64,000 bases of DNA from Dipylidium caninum (GCA_017562135.1 QEYB01000355.1:1-64000), one strand, 5' to 3'. Counted from the first letter of the stretch, positions 43,193 through 55,824 are shown. Notes: a model not told the origin generated them from the letters alone. Program-made: numbers and translations.

Positions 43193-43591
43193 ATGGTTCC
43201 AATTCTGAGCGATGACCGCGTGAAAAAGTGTGAGACAACCCTTTGCCCCAGTGCTCTGTTTTGTTTGACTGCAAGTCTGTTCTTCCTCAGATTCCACGAA
43301 TCCATTCAATCAAATTATTGCTGCAGACTCTGTCCTCAGGCAAGGCTTCCGTACATAGGGAAGACGAGATTGTCCCTGGTGCTCGCGAAACGCATTCAGC
43401 GATCCGTGACTAGTCACATGAACGAAGTCCACCTCCACCTGCTTCGATTACTCCGTTTTGGTGTGATTTCTCTGGCGACTTTACTGAAGCGAGCTTGTTC
43501 ATCTTCAGGCGACCATCGGTGTGGCCGGTCAAAGCAAAAGGCATTGATTTCAGTTTTCCAACTTGAGGTCTCCTTTTTTCAAACTCGATAA
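43193..43591 (+). CDS. Repeat-borne ORF P, unit D version
   Basis: 132-residue open frame from MVPILSDDRVKKC to SFFQTR, including SHMNEVHLHLLRLLRFGVIS and the CSSSGDHRCGRSK block conserved at 55130-55240. In unit D copy 2 (from about 52800) the same frame is interrupted by single-base changes. No known domain. Confidence 0.35.
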   Translation: MVPILSDDRVKKCETTLCPSALFCLTASLFFLRFHESIQSNYCCRLCPQARLPYIGKTRLSLVLAKRIQRSVTSHMNEVHLHLLRLLRFGVISLATLLKRACSSSGDHRCGRSKQKALISVFQLEVSFFQTR

Positions 43592-46539
43592 GCAGGTCTC
43601 TTTTTGCTGCAGCGGAAGGATTTGCTTTAGTACATTAGACAGCAAAGTGTTCTGTCGACCAAAATGAAGTGAATCATGCTGCTCTTAGTTGCAATATCTG
43701 CTTCATGGCGGAAGCAGATTCTTCGGAAGTTACGACTAGCTATTTCGGGGCCGGTCGAAACCCCAAGCAGCTCTTGTGGAAGGCCGCATCAGACGAAGGT
43801 CGCATAAACACATTTCAGGTTTCTGCCGACGATCAACGTCAGTGGAAGTGAACATCTAACGCAGCCAGTCCCTAAGTCGTCCCCTTCCTCTATTTTTCGC
43901 TAGGGGAAATTTCGTACTTTCTTCCAGATGTGCGGCAAATGTGGGGTTTTGGTGAAAATTGCCCAAGCAGAGCAGTTGATTTTCTCAAGGTTGCAGAGCT
44001 TTGAGGCCCATTTTTGCCTCTCCCACCTGGGTAATCTTTGACCAATCTGGCAAAAGGCAATTAATTAAAATCTTGGAGTGCAGGAGGAATTTGCGCGCAC
44101 AAACTAGTACCTGGTGGGAAAGACGAGGAGACAGCCACGTCATCGAAGGCAGTCCTATGTGGACAAGTAGTCCACATTAATTGTCTCAACCTCTCCAGTG
44201 CTACTCCGATGCTGAAGCGTCTATCTTTCGATCTTAAAGGCGACTCATGTCACAAAATAATGCCAAGTCGTCTCGAAGCAAGACAACTGAAGCACGAAGA
44301 ACTGGCCAAGGCCAGAGGCAGGTTGTTGAGAGAAGAGCTGCTCGCCTACACAAGTCCACCATGCGGCTTTGTTCTTCGTCCAGCCCAGCCTACATCCAAT
44401 TTGACCGGTTTGACGGCGACTGACTGCAATGTGGCTAACATTGCGCTCAGAGTGCGGACGCGCTTCAGTCCAATGCGAAGGCACAACCTGCCTTCCTCGA
44501 CAACGCGAGACCCCGACGGCAGATCTATGTGAGCAGGATGTTGACGAAATTGCAGGCCAGCCCCTGCAGCCCGGCGGCTTCAAGCGTTTGTCTAGGCATT
44601 AGCGGATCTCGTGACCGGACGGGCGATGCCGTTCACGGAGTGGCCGGTCATTCAGTGCACTGTGTCGTGGGACAAACACGAATGAGGAAGAGAGAAAAAA
44701 GAGAGAAATGGAATGGTTAGGAATAGCCGCTTGTCTTTGTGGGACCACTGTCGTCTTACCGTTGAAGTTGCACTGGCGCTCGTTGAACTCACGTCAGCTC
44801 AACAGTTTCCGCTTGGCGAATGCGGCTTTGCCTTCACTCCTCACTCGCACACTCGCGCACTCTGCGTCCGTCGAAGCGCGAGTCATCGGTTGCATGCTGC
44901 TGATGTCACCGTGCCTAAACTCCAATTGACGACCCCATCCACAATGCCAATTTGGCAAAAACAGCACCAAGTCTACTCTCCTAATCTGCCTCCCTCTCCT
45001 TATTTCTCCATCTTCCTCAAGGCGACCTGAAGTCCTGGGCCGCCCTGAGGACCGTACACAGTTCATCGAGGAAATGCTCCTTCTTGAAGTGGTGAGCGAT
45101 GAGATTGCACTTGACAAGACAAGGCCTAGGCAGGCCCTTCAACAACCTCCTTCAATTCACCTCAACTAATGACGGGGGGTCGCAATCCATGTAAGCACAC
45201 CATTCTGATGTTCCTCAAACACCGATTCACCATGCTGCTGAAAGCCACGATCTACCCACGAAGCCGAAAGCACTCCCTTTCCTCGGTTACCGGGAATGTG
45301 TAAGTGGCGCGGAAGAGGAGAGAGCGAGAGATGACTCGCAGAGTTCAGTGCCGACGATATGAACTAAAACCACCCACCAACTTGACTCATTGCGTGCTTT
45401 AGCGCCCAACAACCACGAACAATTCAAAAGTGTATCAAAAGTTCTATAATGCTACGCAAATTGTCAAGAATCGAGGCGAGACACTGTGTCAAAGCCCTTT
45501 ATAATTATGGGCATTTGTTTCTTCCACAGTATTCATCATGTCAGCTCCACCACTTGTAGCAGTTCCTTCGTGCCCAATAAGGCAACTGGAGGCGAAGAGA
45601 TAATGACACAGGAGTGTGTAACTGCCATAGCAATAACTGAAGAAGGAAGAATTCGCCAGAGCCATATTGCGATGCGTGCTACAATTCTCCTTATTTGCGG
45701 AAATTCATTGCTCTTTGCTGCTGAGCGTGCAGTGCCATTAGCCTTTGGCATGACATGACCTGACCTGAGAAACGCGAACTCAAGTTCTCAGGCCTGGCGA
45801 AGATCGGGAGAAAGGGGACCGGCGAAAGAGGAGTGCTGTGAAGAAACTGCCCCCGGAGCAATGCCTGTTTCACAGAAATCACGATATGCGGGCAGTAAAT
45901 GTAGTCAAGGAAGCCAGTCTTTCATGCCATCTTGATTGCATAATACTCCGCTGCTCAGAGGCAGATGTCACCGCAGTCAAGTTGCCTATTGACCGCCCTT
46001 TCGTCACTGTCATGTGGTTGAGTAAAATGGGGGCAGATCTCTTCGGTGTGGCCGACCCTTATTGAGGTTACATTGGCGGTGATGGAGACGGTTGGCGTTG
46101 AGGCTGATGTTAAGACAATGGCTGTCTTGTAGTGGCCTAAGTAGACTGAAGTGGCAGCGGCGTAGTCAACGATTGGTGGAGTCCCCGGTCGCACTACACT
46201 CTCGTCCAAACTGCAAATACATGCGGCTGGAAGAGTTGAAATTCGCTGCCAAGAATGTTCACAAGGCAAAATGTTCGAGTCGTCTTCGAGGCCGTGTGAA
46301 TCCATTAGGCGTGATCCAGCCACAAAAACCATCGGCGGAAGAAAAGAGGGAAGACAAGAGGAGACATTTGGACAGTTTGGAGCAGGAAGTGGAACAGTGG
46401 TTCCCTGCGCCTGAACCAGACCATCGGGAGGTGGCGTGACTCTCTCGAGCTGAGAATGATAATTGAAAGGAGAGAGCGATGTCGTGTGACGGCAACTTCG
46501 AGGCAACCAACTTATTGGATAGAATATTGCGAGAAAGGT

Positions 46540-47190
46540 GGCTATAATCGTGACTTGACACTCGCAAACGTAGATGTGGCTAGAGTCCTTGACAGCGTGG
46601 CACGAGAGACAGCAGCACGAAGAAGAGAGATTTTGTTAACAAAACTGCTCAGTCATGGGTTAAGCCAGAGCATCAAACCGTTTCACCCTGCTGGTTCGCC
46701 ACTTTGGTTAGGTAAGCGAGCCGCGAGGCCTCCTCACCGCCCTGACAAACAACAACGGGGAGAGTGGGTCCCCCTTTGTCGCATTCCCTGCATCGGTATC
46801 AAGGAGGTAGACGCCCAGAACGCCACGCTGTCCGAATACCCACATTGCAATGAGTCGGGGCAAGATGCCATTGGAGCGCCGAAAGAAGAAGTCGCTTCTG
46901 AAAATGGTGTTTCGGATAACACTATCAAAGGCCTCTATACATCCAACTCCCGCGAGACATTAAAGCGCTGTTGCAGTTTCGACCTCTTTCCTTCAAGATT
47001 CCATTCAGTAGTTCGTCGCCTCAAAGATGGCGTCACATTTTGTGGAGCGCAAAACTGCAGAGATTCGCAAGGTCAGAACGCAGGGTTTGCCTTCGAACTC
47101 CGAAAAGCTACTTGATCCGAAAAACTGCTACAGGACGCATAGTCCCAGACCCACACTCTATCTAAAAGCTCCACTCAACCCATTGGAGCC
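46540..47190 (-). pseudogene. R2-like RT fragment, inverted copy
   Basis: Reverse-complement duplicate of the fragment at 29990-30640 in the right arm of inverted pair 2. It has extra indels that break the motif A and motif B frames further. Confidence 0.75.
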
Positions 47191-47639
47191 TTCTGTGCCC
47201 TATCCAGTCGGCGTCCACCTACCACCCGCCCCCGTTCGCCTTGTCCGCAGGGGAGTAGGGCCAAGGCGCGAGCAGTCATGGACGACTCAGAAAACAACAG
47301 ACATCCAACAACGAAGAAAGGGGACACCTTGTTCAACCGGACAGCAAGGACAGGGCTATTTGTCAGGCACCCAGAGTCTACCGCTATTCGTCCACGCCTT
47401 TCCAACCACATAAACGCGGCTCAGGTGCGACTCCTCCCACTCAGATGGTAGAACAAAGGGACACTAATAAAACCAGACGACACAGGTACTTGACCTCTCT
47501 ATTAGAAGCCAACCACGGTCCCACCATCTCTCATTCGCACATTTGCAATCACACAACTGACACAAACCACAAGGCCACACTCACACCCCAAAAGCCGTAT
47601 CAATTGGAGCACTTAAATTGCTCCATGTTCCGTGAATTA

Positions 47640-48740
47640 GACACAATCTGAGGAAACTGTCACTTTTCTCCTATCCATATAAGTCATTTCTACACACCGG
47701 ATGGAGGAAACTAGAAGTCATTCGTAATGCTACAGTGCAAAGCGGTCCAAACTTCAGTGAAAATGCTGGTGCGAGACAAGTCCGAGCGTAAAAAAATCCC
47801 ACTTTTCTCACAATCTGAACTAGTGAGGATTATGCGCGACAAACGCCGAACAAAGAAGCATTACGTTAAATCTTAAGAACAGCATGACGTACACATGAAC
47901 ACCTCGATTTTCCATACATCCGGGCCTAATGCTGTACTCACAAGGAAAAGTGGCCGTCTTTTCGTACCCAAACAGCCACTGCATACTGTTACCGCTGCTG
48001 GTACGGCTTCCGCCTGAGGTACCGTCCCCACCCGCCACATCCTTCCGTTCGCGGGCAAATAGCACACACATCCCATCCCCATGCATTAGGAAAATTGCGA
48101 ATAATTTTCACTACCCAGTCTGACATAGGTGAGTGGGCCTAGAATGCCACTCCTTCCTTGCTGCCTGCCATCAGTCTTATCTACAAGAGTGTAGTCCCAA
48201 TAGTAGGCCCAAATTCATCGCCTAAATACACACTGCGACGCGACGCGACGCTTGCGGGAGCAGTGGGGACCCTAACACCAAACATGCCTTTCTCGCGCAC
48301 GTTCATTAACAAGATAGGCAATTAAACAATCACAAACTAAACCCATTCCCTCCGAAGACAGAGAAAAGGTACGTGCAGAACCAAACGCTCGCCCCTTCAA
48401 TCCATAAGCACTCTCCCGATCCACTATATCTGTGAAAAAATTGCCAGAACATATTCCGCTTTTCTTACCGATTCGATGTCTCCGTCTGCGACCTTCCTTC
48501 CTGTCTATTAGCAAAGTGATTCCCTATTTCCTCTCTATCCGCTCTATTGTTTCTCACATGCACTTAGTTTCCAACACATATATATGCACTTACTTGACTT
48601 TCTGTATACTCTTACTTCCCACCGTCGCCAAATAAACTTATTTGAAGCGATTCTCATGTCATTGCATATTGCATATACGCCATGTTAAGCACATTCTCCT
48701 CACCCTTCAGCATTCGAACATGTAATCTGCGTGAATGATA
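47640..48740 (+). repeat. Repeat family E, inverted-arm copy
   Basis: Reverse complement of 28570-29480. It contains extra inserted stretches, including about 48060-48080 and 48150-48175, that the left arm lacks. Family J lies directly upstream at 47230-47540. Confidence 0.65.
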
Positions 48741-49190
48741 ATTATGAGACGCCTCGTACAACTCCCACCACCTACCTGAAGTACTTCCAAATAATTGAAG
48801 CACAACAACGGTGGTGTGTGAGCAGAAATTGGCTTTTAAAAGGTGCGATGAACACGGCGACTGGGAGTTGCGGATGGTGGTGCCGGTGCGGGTGAGTCCG
48901 AAGTCGTGAGTAATGTGGAAAGCGATGTAAATAATGGCCGAGATGGCGAGTTCACCACGGACTAGCGGTTTGTCGACTTGGCATCAGATGGCACCGATGG
49001 TGTCTTCATGCCGGCTGGTTAGGATATTCTCAACTTAAGATAAGTAGGAAACCCTGAAGGCTTGTGTAATGAACAATCGCATGCAGCTCGCTTGCCGGCC
49101 ACCTCTGAGACGAATCGCCTCATAGTCTTATCCATCAGTCGAATCTCGTGGTGAGCAGCCACCACTTGGGCCTTATGTCCACTAGAAGTG

Positions 49191-49214
49191 CACACACACA
49201 CACACACACACACA
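49191..49214 (+). repeat. (CA)n microsatellite in the inverted arm
   Basis: Counterpart of 28103-28124, one unit longer. Confidence 0.95.
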
Positions 49215-50185
49215 GTTTCGCAACACTTTCCCTCGGCGTTAGAGATCTCGAGACGACTGCCGTCTTCATTTGGCGACTGGAGGATTGGCTAGTGTTTAGG
49301 CTGACGGCAAGACCACGCGGATTGTCACATTATTCTCTCGGCGTTCAGCGGTGACGTTTGAGCAGGAAAGCTGAAATTAGGTAACCCAAGAATGTACAAA
49401 TTGCACGCTTCAATTGTTATGCGTTGATTGTGAATGTGAGAGTGCTAGTACCCTTCCTCGTCTCGCCACACGTCTGCCTCGCCTGTTCTTCTCGTTGCAT
49501 TTGCCAGGAAGGTGAAGAAAGTCGGGCGATGCCTGAAGTAGCAGCCAAATGGTGTAAAGTGATTTCCTCCTGCGCAGGCAGTCCGAAATGCCCCACTTGT
49601 TTTCTACTAGCGACCACTCAGAAAAACGAGGAGCCCACTGTGAAGGGGTTATAAGAGGGGAAGATGTCTTTTGCCTGTAATTGCTGCTGACCTACTTGAG
49701 GGAAGCGCCGCTCCGATCATCACTTATTTCTCCTCACCAAGTTCCCTCTTTAATCCCACCGACGCGCACTGAAGTGCATCAGACCGAACTGCGTGTGGTC
49801 ATGACTTTTGTTTGGTGAAACTACAACAGGAGTTATCGTCTTCTTTTTCTTCTTTTGCTTCTTCCTGTCCCCAATGTTCACTGGCGTCAGTTACTGGGCT
49901 TTAAGGCACCGAGCACTAGTGAGGTTGACAACTCGACTGCCGGAGTGGAGGGCGAGGCAGCGTTGAGGGTGGCTGTGAGGCTTAATGGAGAGAAGAAGAA
50001 ATCGTCAACATTGTAAGCCTCTTCGCTTCACGTCAGTGCCCCGTTTACTGCGACAGATTGCAATTATCACCGCCACAGATGCACAGAAGGCGAAGAGGAG
50101 AAGAAACCGGAAACTAGTTGATTAGAGCAAGCGCAGTCCCGTCTTAGTCTCGTGGGAGAGGAAAAAGCTGACGATGCGAAAGGGA

Positions 50186-53100
50186 AATATTTCATCCAAT
50201 AAGTTTGGCTGCCTCAAAACGTGCCGTTCACGCTTCTAGAAAGCGAATCGAAGTAACGGAAGTGTGAGTGAGCCAGACCACCAGGTTGGCAATATCTTAT
50301 GTAAGCAGTGCGTCCACGACCGAGGGAAACAGAGATGAGAGAGCAGTGCACGCTTAGAACAGTGACGGTGCTTTGAGGCGACGAAGGCACTGGATGGAAT
50401 CTCGAGGAAAGAGGTCGACTACACTACGGCCTTATGTCCCACGGAGTTGGCATGTGTCGTGGCACGAGATACAATATTTTCGTGCGGTATTTGACTGGCG
50501 TCCAGACGCCCTTGTTCGACTTGATCAGATGCGGTTATTGCGACACTGGAGTCGTTCGTGGGCTCGCCGCCGCCTAACTCCACAACGCGGAGTGTGCCAA
50601 GGCGAATCCGCTTGTGTTGGCACCTTTTTTGTCATGGCGCTAGATGAGGCTTTATGTTTAGCCTCTGCAGAACTGGGAGCATGCTCGAATATGTGCAACG
50701 GTAGATGCTATTGCATACGCTGATGAATTGATTCTCCTCGGTCCCACGCTGCAGCAGCTCAGTTATAAGCTGAGACGTTTGCGATCTGCCCTTCGTGCGG
50801 CGAGGATGACAGTGAACGAGAGGAAAGCATTCACTCGAACAATTGTGGGCGCTACTAAGAACAAGCAGTCGGTCGTAGTGGCCTCCCACGTGATCTTGTC
50901 GACTGGGAGCCCTTTCGGCGTTTCGGGGCTGGAGGATTGGTTCGAGTACCTAGGGGTGAACTTCACCTGGCGTGGACGCGCACCGACCAACCACAGTGAG
51001 CGCCTACATACCTGGCTTTCACCACCTCGCCAGGGCGTCGCAGAAACTCCAATAACAGCGATATCTCCTTGAGAACCTCTCCCTTCCCTTGTCTGCACCA
51101 TTTCTCTTCACGGTAGCAGTGACCAATGGACGACGCTAAAAGTCCTGGACTGGCAGGTACTGCAGGACTGCGATCCTGGCTTGGACTGCCTCACAATTTA
51201 CAGGGAGAGCAATTCTTCCGTACGGACGTCAAAGAGGGCAGACTTGGGACACCCTCGCTTTCCCTCCACAGTACCACTTCATAAGAGGGAGTGGCGAGAC
51301 AAACTCCTTCGACCGACGGACCCAAACCTACAACACCTAACGAGGTCCGCGGTGATGGCCTGTTTAATCGGACAAACTTCACAGCGCGGTCACGCCATTG
51401 GGACGAGTAGTCGAGAGGTTGGAGGGGACTTCTCCTGCCGGATTGAGGATGGGTCCTATCTCATCGGTTTTCACACCGGTCGGGAGTGGTCCCGCTGTGT
51501 GGACCACCCGGAGAAGACTTATTCCGCGCATCTACGTTGGAGGTGTCCAAACTCCGAGTTAAACACCACTGACACGGTCTTTGTGCAAACCAGACCTCGT
51601 TGTGTTGGGGACGACACGAGCATTGCGATGGACGTGGCTATTCCTGGCGAAGAGACGGATGGCCACAGTGTGGCCAAGAAAAGAATGAGAAGTACGGCGA
51701 GGAGTTCGGTCTAGCCCGAAGCATCCTACAACGTAAACGCGCGTTGGGCTACGAGGTCTCGAGAATAAGAACCAGGCTTGCGATAATTCTCAGCATGAGG
51801 CTTTTGACGCAGAGCCGCCTCAGATACTGCCCGGAGGTTAGGAATGAAGAAGCTTGCGTGGAGCAACTTGTCGTTGCTGGCCTTGACAGGAGACGCCATG
51901 GTGTTGTGATGTCTTCATAAGAGGAACATGGCGAGCACGGGGCTCCAGGCCGCCGTGCAGGTTTTCGAGTGACGGAGGGCTTTGTCCTTGATAACCTGAC
52001 CCGTAGAGACCGCACCCCTCTTGGACTGGCATCTGTAAATCTGTGTATCGACCCTGTGTTCATGCGTTGCTTCTATGTGTAAGTATGACTCCCCCTTCTG
52101 TTGTACACGAATTGCTTTCTACGAATACATGTTATTAGCCAATTTCCTCATCATCTAGTTAGTGACGCGTATGACTCCCTGCATTGTTACACGTGACATG
52201 TGTCCGAGGTGTCTTGGAGGCTGCGCGAAAGCGAGAGAAGTGAGCGAGTCATTAAATCGTCTGGTGAAGGAGAGAGAGGGAGAGCCAAAGCGGGAGACAC
52301 ATTTGAGGGACAGGCTTTCAAAAATGGAGGCGGAACGTGGGACGGGTTGCTTACTGTTGCTTACTTACTGAGAGGAGGCAGAGGCTCTCGAAGTGGAGTG
52401 ATGGGTGGAGGTGTTGACTGAAGAGAGCGATGTGGTCGAGAACCTGTCCAGTGAAAATGTGCCGCTCGAGAATCCCCATCACTTGCTGGAGATCTATGTC
52501 ATCTCATCTCATCATCTCAAGCACTCGGCAGTGGATAACGGGCCAAATGCGCTTTCACTCAGCTTCGAGCATTTAAGCTGTCTCTTTTGCCGGATCTGAT
52601 TGACAAACAGCAAAATGATGGGTGATTAGTTGGGAGACGAGGGTTTGACGCGAAAATCGTCAATTTGTAAGGCGCTTCATGACTTCTCAGACCTAAGTCC
52701 CCTATTTGCTATCATAGCACGAGTCAGGTATAGTAGCACGTGCAGGACTTTCTTGTCGAAAACGGTCTTTTACTTGAGAAGGCTGCCGCCATTGCGGTTG
52801 TCAGTACTGGGATTGGTTCCAATTCTGAGCGATGACCGCGTGAAAAGTGTGAGACAACCCTTTGCCCCAGTGCTCTGTTTTGTTTGACTGCAAGTCTGTT
52901 CTTCCTCAGATTCCACGAATCCATTCAATCAAATTATTGCTGCAGACTCTGTCCTCAGGCAAGGCTTCCGTACATAGGGAAGACGAGATTGTCCCTGGTG
53001 CTCGCGAAAACGCATTCAGCGATCCGTGACTAGTCACATGAACGAAGTCCACCTCCACCTGCTTCGATTACTCCGTTTTGGTGTGATTTCTCTGGCGACT

Positions 53101-54538
53101 TTACTGAAGCGAGCTTGTTCATCTTCAGGCGACCATCGGTGTGGCCGGTCAAAGCAAAAGGCATTGATTTCAGTTTTCCAACTTGAGGTCTCCTTTTTTC
53201 AAAACTCGATAAGCAGGTCTCTTTTGCTGCAGCGGAAGGATTTGCTTTAGTACATTAGACAGCAAAGTGTTCTGTCGACCAAAATGAAGTGAATCATGCT
53301 GCTCTTAGTTGCAATATCTGCTTCATGGCGGAAGCAGATTCTTCGGAAGTTACGACTAGGCTATTTCGGGCCGGTCGAAACCCCAAGCAGCTCTTGTGGA
53401 AGGCCGCATCAGACGAAGGTCGCATAAACACATTTCAGGTTTCTGCCGACGATCAACGTCAGTGGAAGTGAACATCTAACGCAGCCAGTCCCTAAGTCGT
53501 CCCCTTCCTCTATTTTTCGCTAGGGGAAATTCGTACTTTCTTCCAGATGTGCGGGAAATGTGGGGTTTTGGTGAAAATTGCCCAAGCAGAGCAGTTGATT
53601 TTCTCAAGGTTGCAGAGCTTTGAGGCCCATTTTGCCTCTCCCACCTGGGTAATCTTTGACCAATCTGGCAAAAAGGCAATTAATTAAAATCTTGGAGTGC
53701 AGGAGGAATTTGCGCGCACAAACTAGTACCTGGTGGGGGAAAGACGAGGAGACAGCCACGTCATCGAAGGCAGTCCTATGTGGACAAGTAGTCCACATTA
53801 ATTGGTCTCAACCTCTCCAGTGCTACTCCGATGCTGAAGCGTCTATCTTTCGATCTTAAAGGCGACTCATGTCACAAAATAATGCCAAGTCGTCTCGAAG
53901 CAAGACAACTGAAGCACGAAGAACTGGCCAAGGTCAGAGGCAGGTTGTTGAGAGAAGAGCTGCTCGCCTACACAAGTCCACCATGCGGCTTTGTTCTTCG
54001 TCCAGCCCAGCCTACATCCAATTTGACCGGTTTGACGGCGACTGACTGCAATGTGGCTAACATGCGCTCAGAGTGCGGACGCGCTTCAGTCCAATGCGAA
54101 GGCCACAACCTGCCTTCCTCGACAACGCGAGACCCCGACGGCAGATCTATGTGAGCAGGATGTTGACGAAATTGCAGGCCAGCCCCTGCAGCCCGGCGGC
54201 TTTCAAGCGTTTGTCTAGGCATTAGCGGATCTCGTGACCGGACGGGCGATGCCGTTCACGGAGTGGCCGGTCATTCAGTGCACTGTGTCGTGGGACAACA
54301 CGAATGAGGAAGAGAGAGAGAAAGAGAGAAATGGAATGGTTAGGAATAGCCGCTTGTCTTTGTGGGACCACTGTCGTCTTACCGTTGAAGTTGCACTGGC
54401 GCTCGTTGAACTCACGTCAGCTCAACAGTTTCCGCTTGGCGAATGCGGCTTTGCCTTCACTCCTCACTCGCACACTCGCGCACTCTGCGTCCGTCGAAGC
54501 GCGAGTCATCGGTTGCATGCTGCTGATGTCACCGTGCC
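50186..54538 (+). repeat. Unit D, copy 2
   Basis: Direct duplicate of 40616-44915. Within the first 2.5 kb the copies differ by very frequent single-base gains and losses, many in homopolymers, whereas 53000-54538 is nearly identical to 43400-44915. The sequence becomes different at 54539, where copy 1 passes into the inverted arm. Confidence 0.92.
50340..52174 (+). pseudogene. R2-like element with 28S-like tail, unit D copy 2
   Basis: Same element as 40691-42580 with a different set of single-base indels. The YADE motif is at about 50714-50726. The tail at 52136-52174 (TAGCCAATTTCCTCATCATC, then TAGTTAGTGACGCG) is slightly closer to 28S than in copy 1. Comparing the copies shows which frameshifts are shared (old) and which are private. 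Confidence 0.8.
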
Positions 54539-54674
54539 GATGACTGGATCAAAGGCCGCAACACATCTGCGCTTAGGAATCATCATTCTGTTCTGTTTTC
54601 TTGATGAGTAAGAATCCGTCGAAGACATTATGATGTCTCATCCATAAAGATGAAGTCGTGATGCGAATTGCTTC

Positions 54675-55121
54675 ATGGTTGAGGGCAAAAAGCAAAGTAA
54701 GTGGGAAATCTGGAAGAGTGATGTGAATCCCTTCATTGCCGCCTATCGAAACTCGGATCAACGTCTTCGCAAAGTGATGTTTGCATGGATAAGCTTCTTC
54801 TCCCTACTCTCGCGTTCCAATCATCCGAGTGGAATGCTTCTAAATCCCAAAAGAAAACTGCGAGAATTTCTGCTCTGCGGAGTATATGACATGCTCCTTA
54901 AGATGGACAAAGACACAACTCTGCGGTTACCCGTTTCTCCACTGTCCTGTTCTCTACTGTTCTGTTTGACTCCGAGTCTGTTCTTCCTCAGATTCCACGA
55001 TTCCATTCAATCAGATTATTGCTGCAGACTCTGTCCTCAGGCAAGGCTTCCGTACATGGGGAAGACGAGATTGTCCATGGTGCTCGCCAACGCATTCAGC
55101 AATTTCGCAACAGTCACATGA
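54675..55121 (+). CDS. Repeat-borne ORF P, diverged 148-residue version
   Basis: Starts MVEGKKQSKWEIWKSDVNPF, carries the DMLLKMDKD motif, then FCLTPSLFFLRF, shared with the 132-residue frame at 43193-43591 (FCLTASLFFLRF). Downstream, in another frame, SHMNEVRLSLVRLL and LLKRACSSSGDHRCGRSKRK match SHMNEVHLHLLRLL and LLKRACSSSGDHRCGRSKQK at about 43418-43545. In that last block most base differences are synonymous in this frame, such as GAT/GAC, CAC/CAT, CGA/CGG and TCG/TCA, which is direct evidence of past protein selection. The frames are now shifted relative to each other, so the copy looks decayed or spliced. Confidence 0.35.
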   Translation: MVEGKKQSKWEIWKSDVNPFIAAYRNSDQRLRKVMFAWISFFSLLSRSNHPSGMLLNPKRKLREFLLCGVYDMLLKMDKDTTLRLPVSPLSCSLLFCLTPSLFFLRFHDSIQSDYCCRLCPQARLPYMGKTRLSMVLANAFSNFATVT

Positions 55122-55614
55122 ACGAAGTCCGCCTCTCCCTCGTTCGATTACTTCGTCCTGGTGTGATTTCTTCAGCGCCTTTGCTAAAGCGAGCATGTTC
55201 ATCTTCAGGCGATCACCGGTGTGGCCGATCGAAGCGAAAGGCATTTTCATTGACTTTGCTGCTACGACCTCAACGTGTATCGGCGCGACTGCTCGAGCCT
55301 CGAGGAGCATGAATGAGACTGGCTGATGTGCATGCGTTATTTGACAGAGTGCTCGATGTTGCCTTTAAAATTTGGTTCTGGCAAGTTGAATATTGGCAAT
55401 CGGTCTGGTAAGATGGTCTGATAAGAGGAGGAGTTGAGTATGGCTGCGGATTCCGGTCCACACACATAGGCGCTGACAGGCGCATCAGTGGGGGTGAACA
55501 TGGGTCCAACATGGAGTAAACTGAGGAGGAGGACTCGTATTTTCCGGTCGTTGGAGCTGACACAGCAGCAGCATTGTTGTCTCCCTTCACAGCCACGTCG
55601 GTTTCCGCGGTGTC

Positions 55615-55824
55615 GTGTTGACCAGCGGACAGGCAATTCCACGTCGCCAGCATGTTAGAGACAACGAAGGAGAAGAAGAAGGAAGCGAAGAGGTGGAGGT
55701 GGAGGCGGAGGAGATGGAGGTGAACAATGAAGGGGATATAGAAGTACTCGAGGAAAGCAGTAGGTTACCAGCGATTTTGTGGCCCCACATAGTCCGAGTT
55801 CCCACTTTGGGACCGAGCATGTAG
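55615..55824 (+). CDS. Acidic repeat-borne frame, family G (second locus)
   Basis: 69-residue frame: PRRQHVRDNEGEEEGSEEVE, then the EVLEESSRL motif. The opposite strand is serine-rich and reads as the mirror of the same purine run, so coding status is uncertain. From 55860 to 56190 I see nothing recognisable. Confidence 0.3.
   Translation: MLTSGQAIPRRQHVRDNEGEEEGSEEVEVEAEEMEVNNEGDIEVLEESSRLPAILWPHIVRVPTLGPSM

Larger units (their letters stand above)
40616..44915 (+). repeat. Unit D, copy 1 (4.3 kb direct duplicate)
   Basis: Repeated in the same orientation at 50186-54538. It starts inside R2-like sequence, carries an R2-like element with a 28S-like 3' tail (to 42580), then diverged repeat sequence related to 9350-10540 and to 54900-55320. 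Neither copy holds an intact element. Confidence 0.92.
44913..50188 (-). repeat. Inverted pair 2, right arm, lodged between the two unit D copies
   Basis: Reverse complement of 27139-32207. It is about 200 bp longer because of several inserted stretches, for example around 48060-48170 and 48490-48610. Its ends coincide within a few bases with the end of unit D copy 1 (44915) and the start of unit D copy 2 (50186). Confidence 0.92.

Noticed and set aside
55011..55310. 99-residue minus-strand ORF of protein-like composition
   Set aside because: Comparison with the diverged copy at 43.4 kb puts most synonymous changes in the plus-strand frame, so this one is the shadow.
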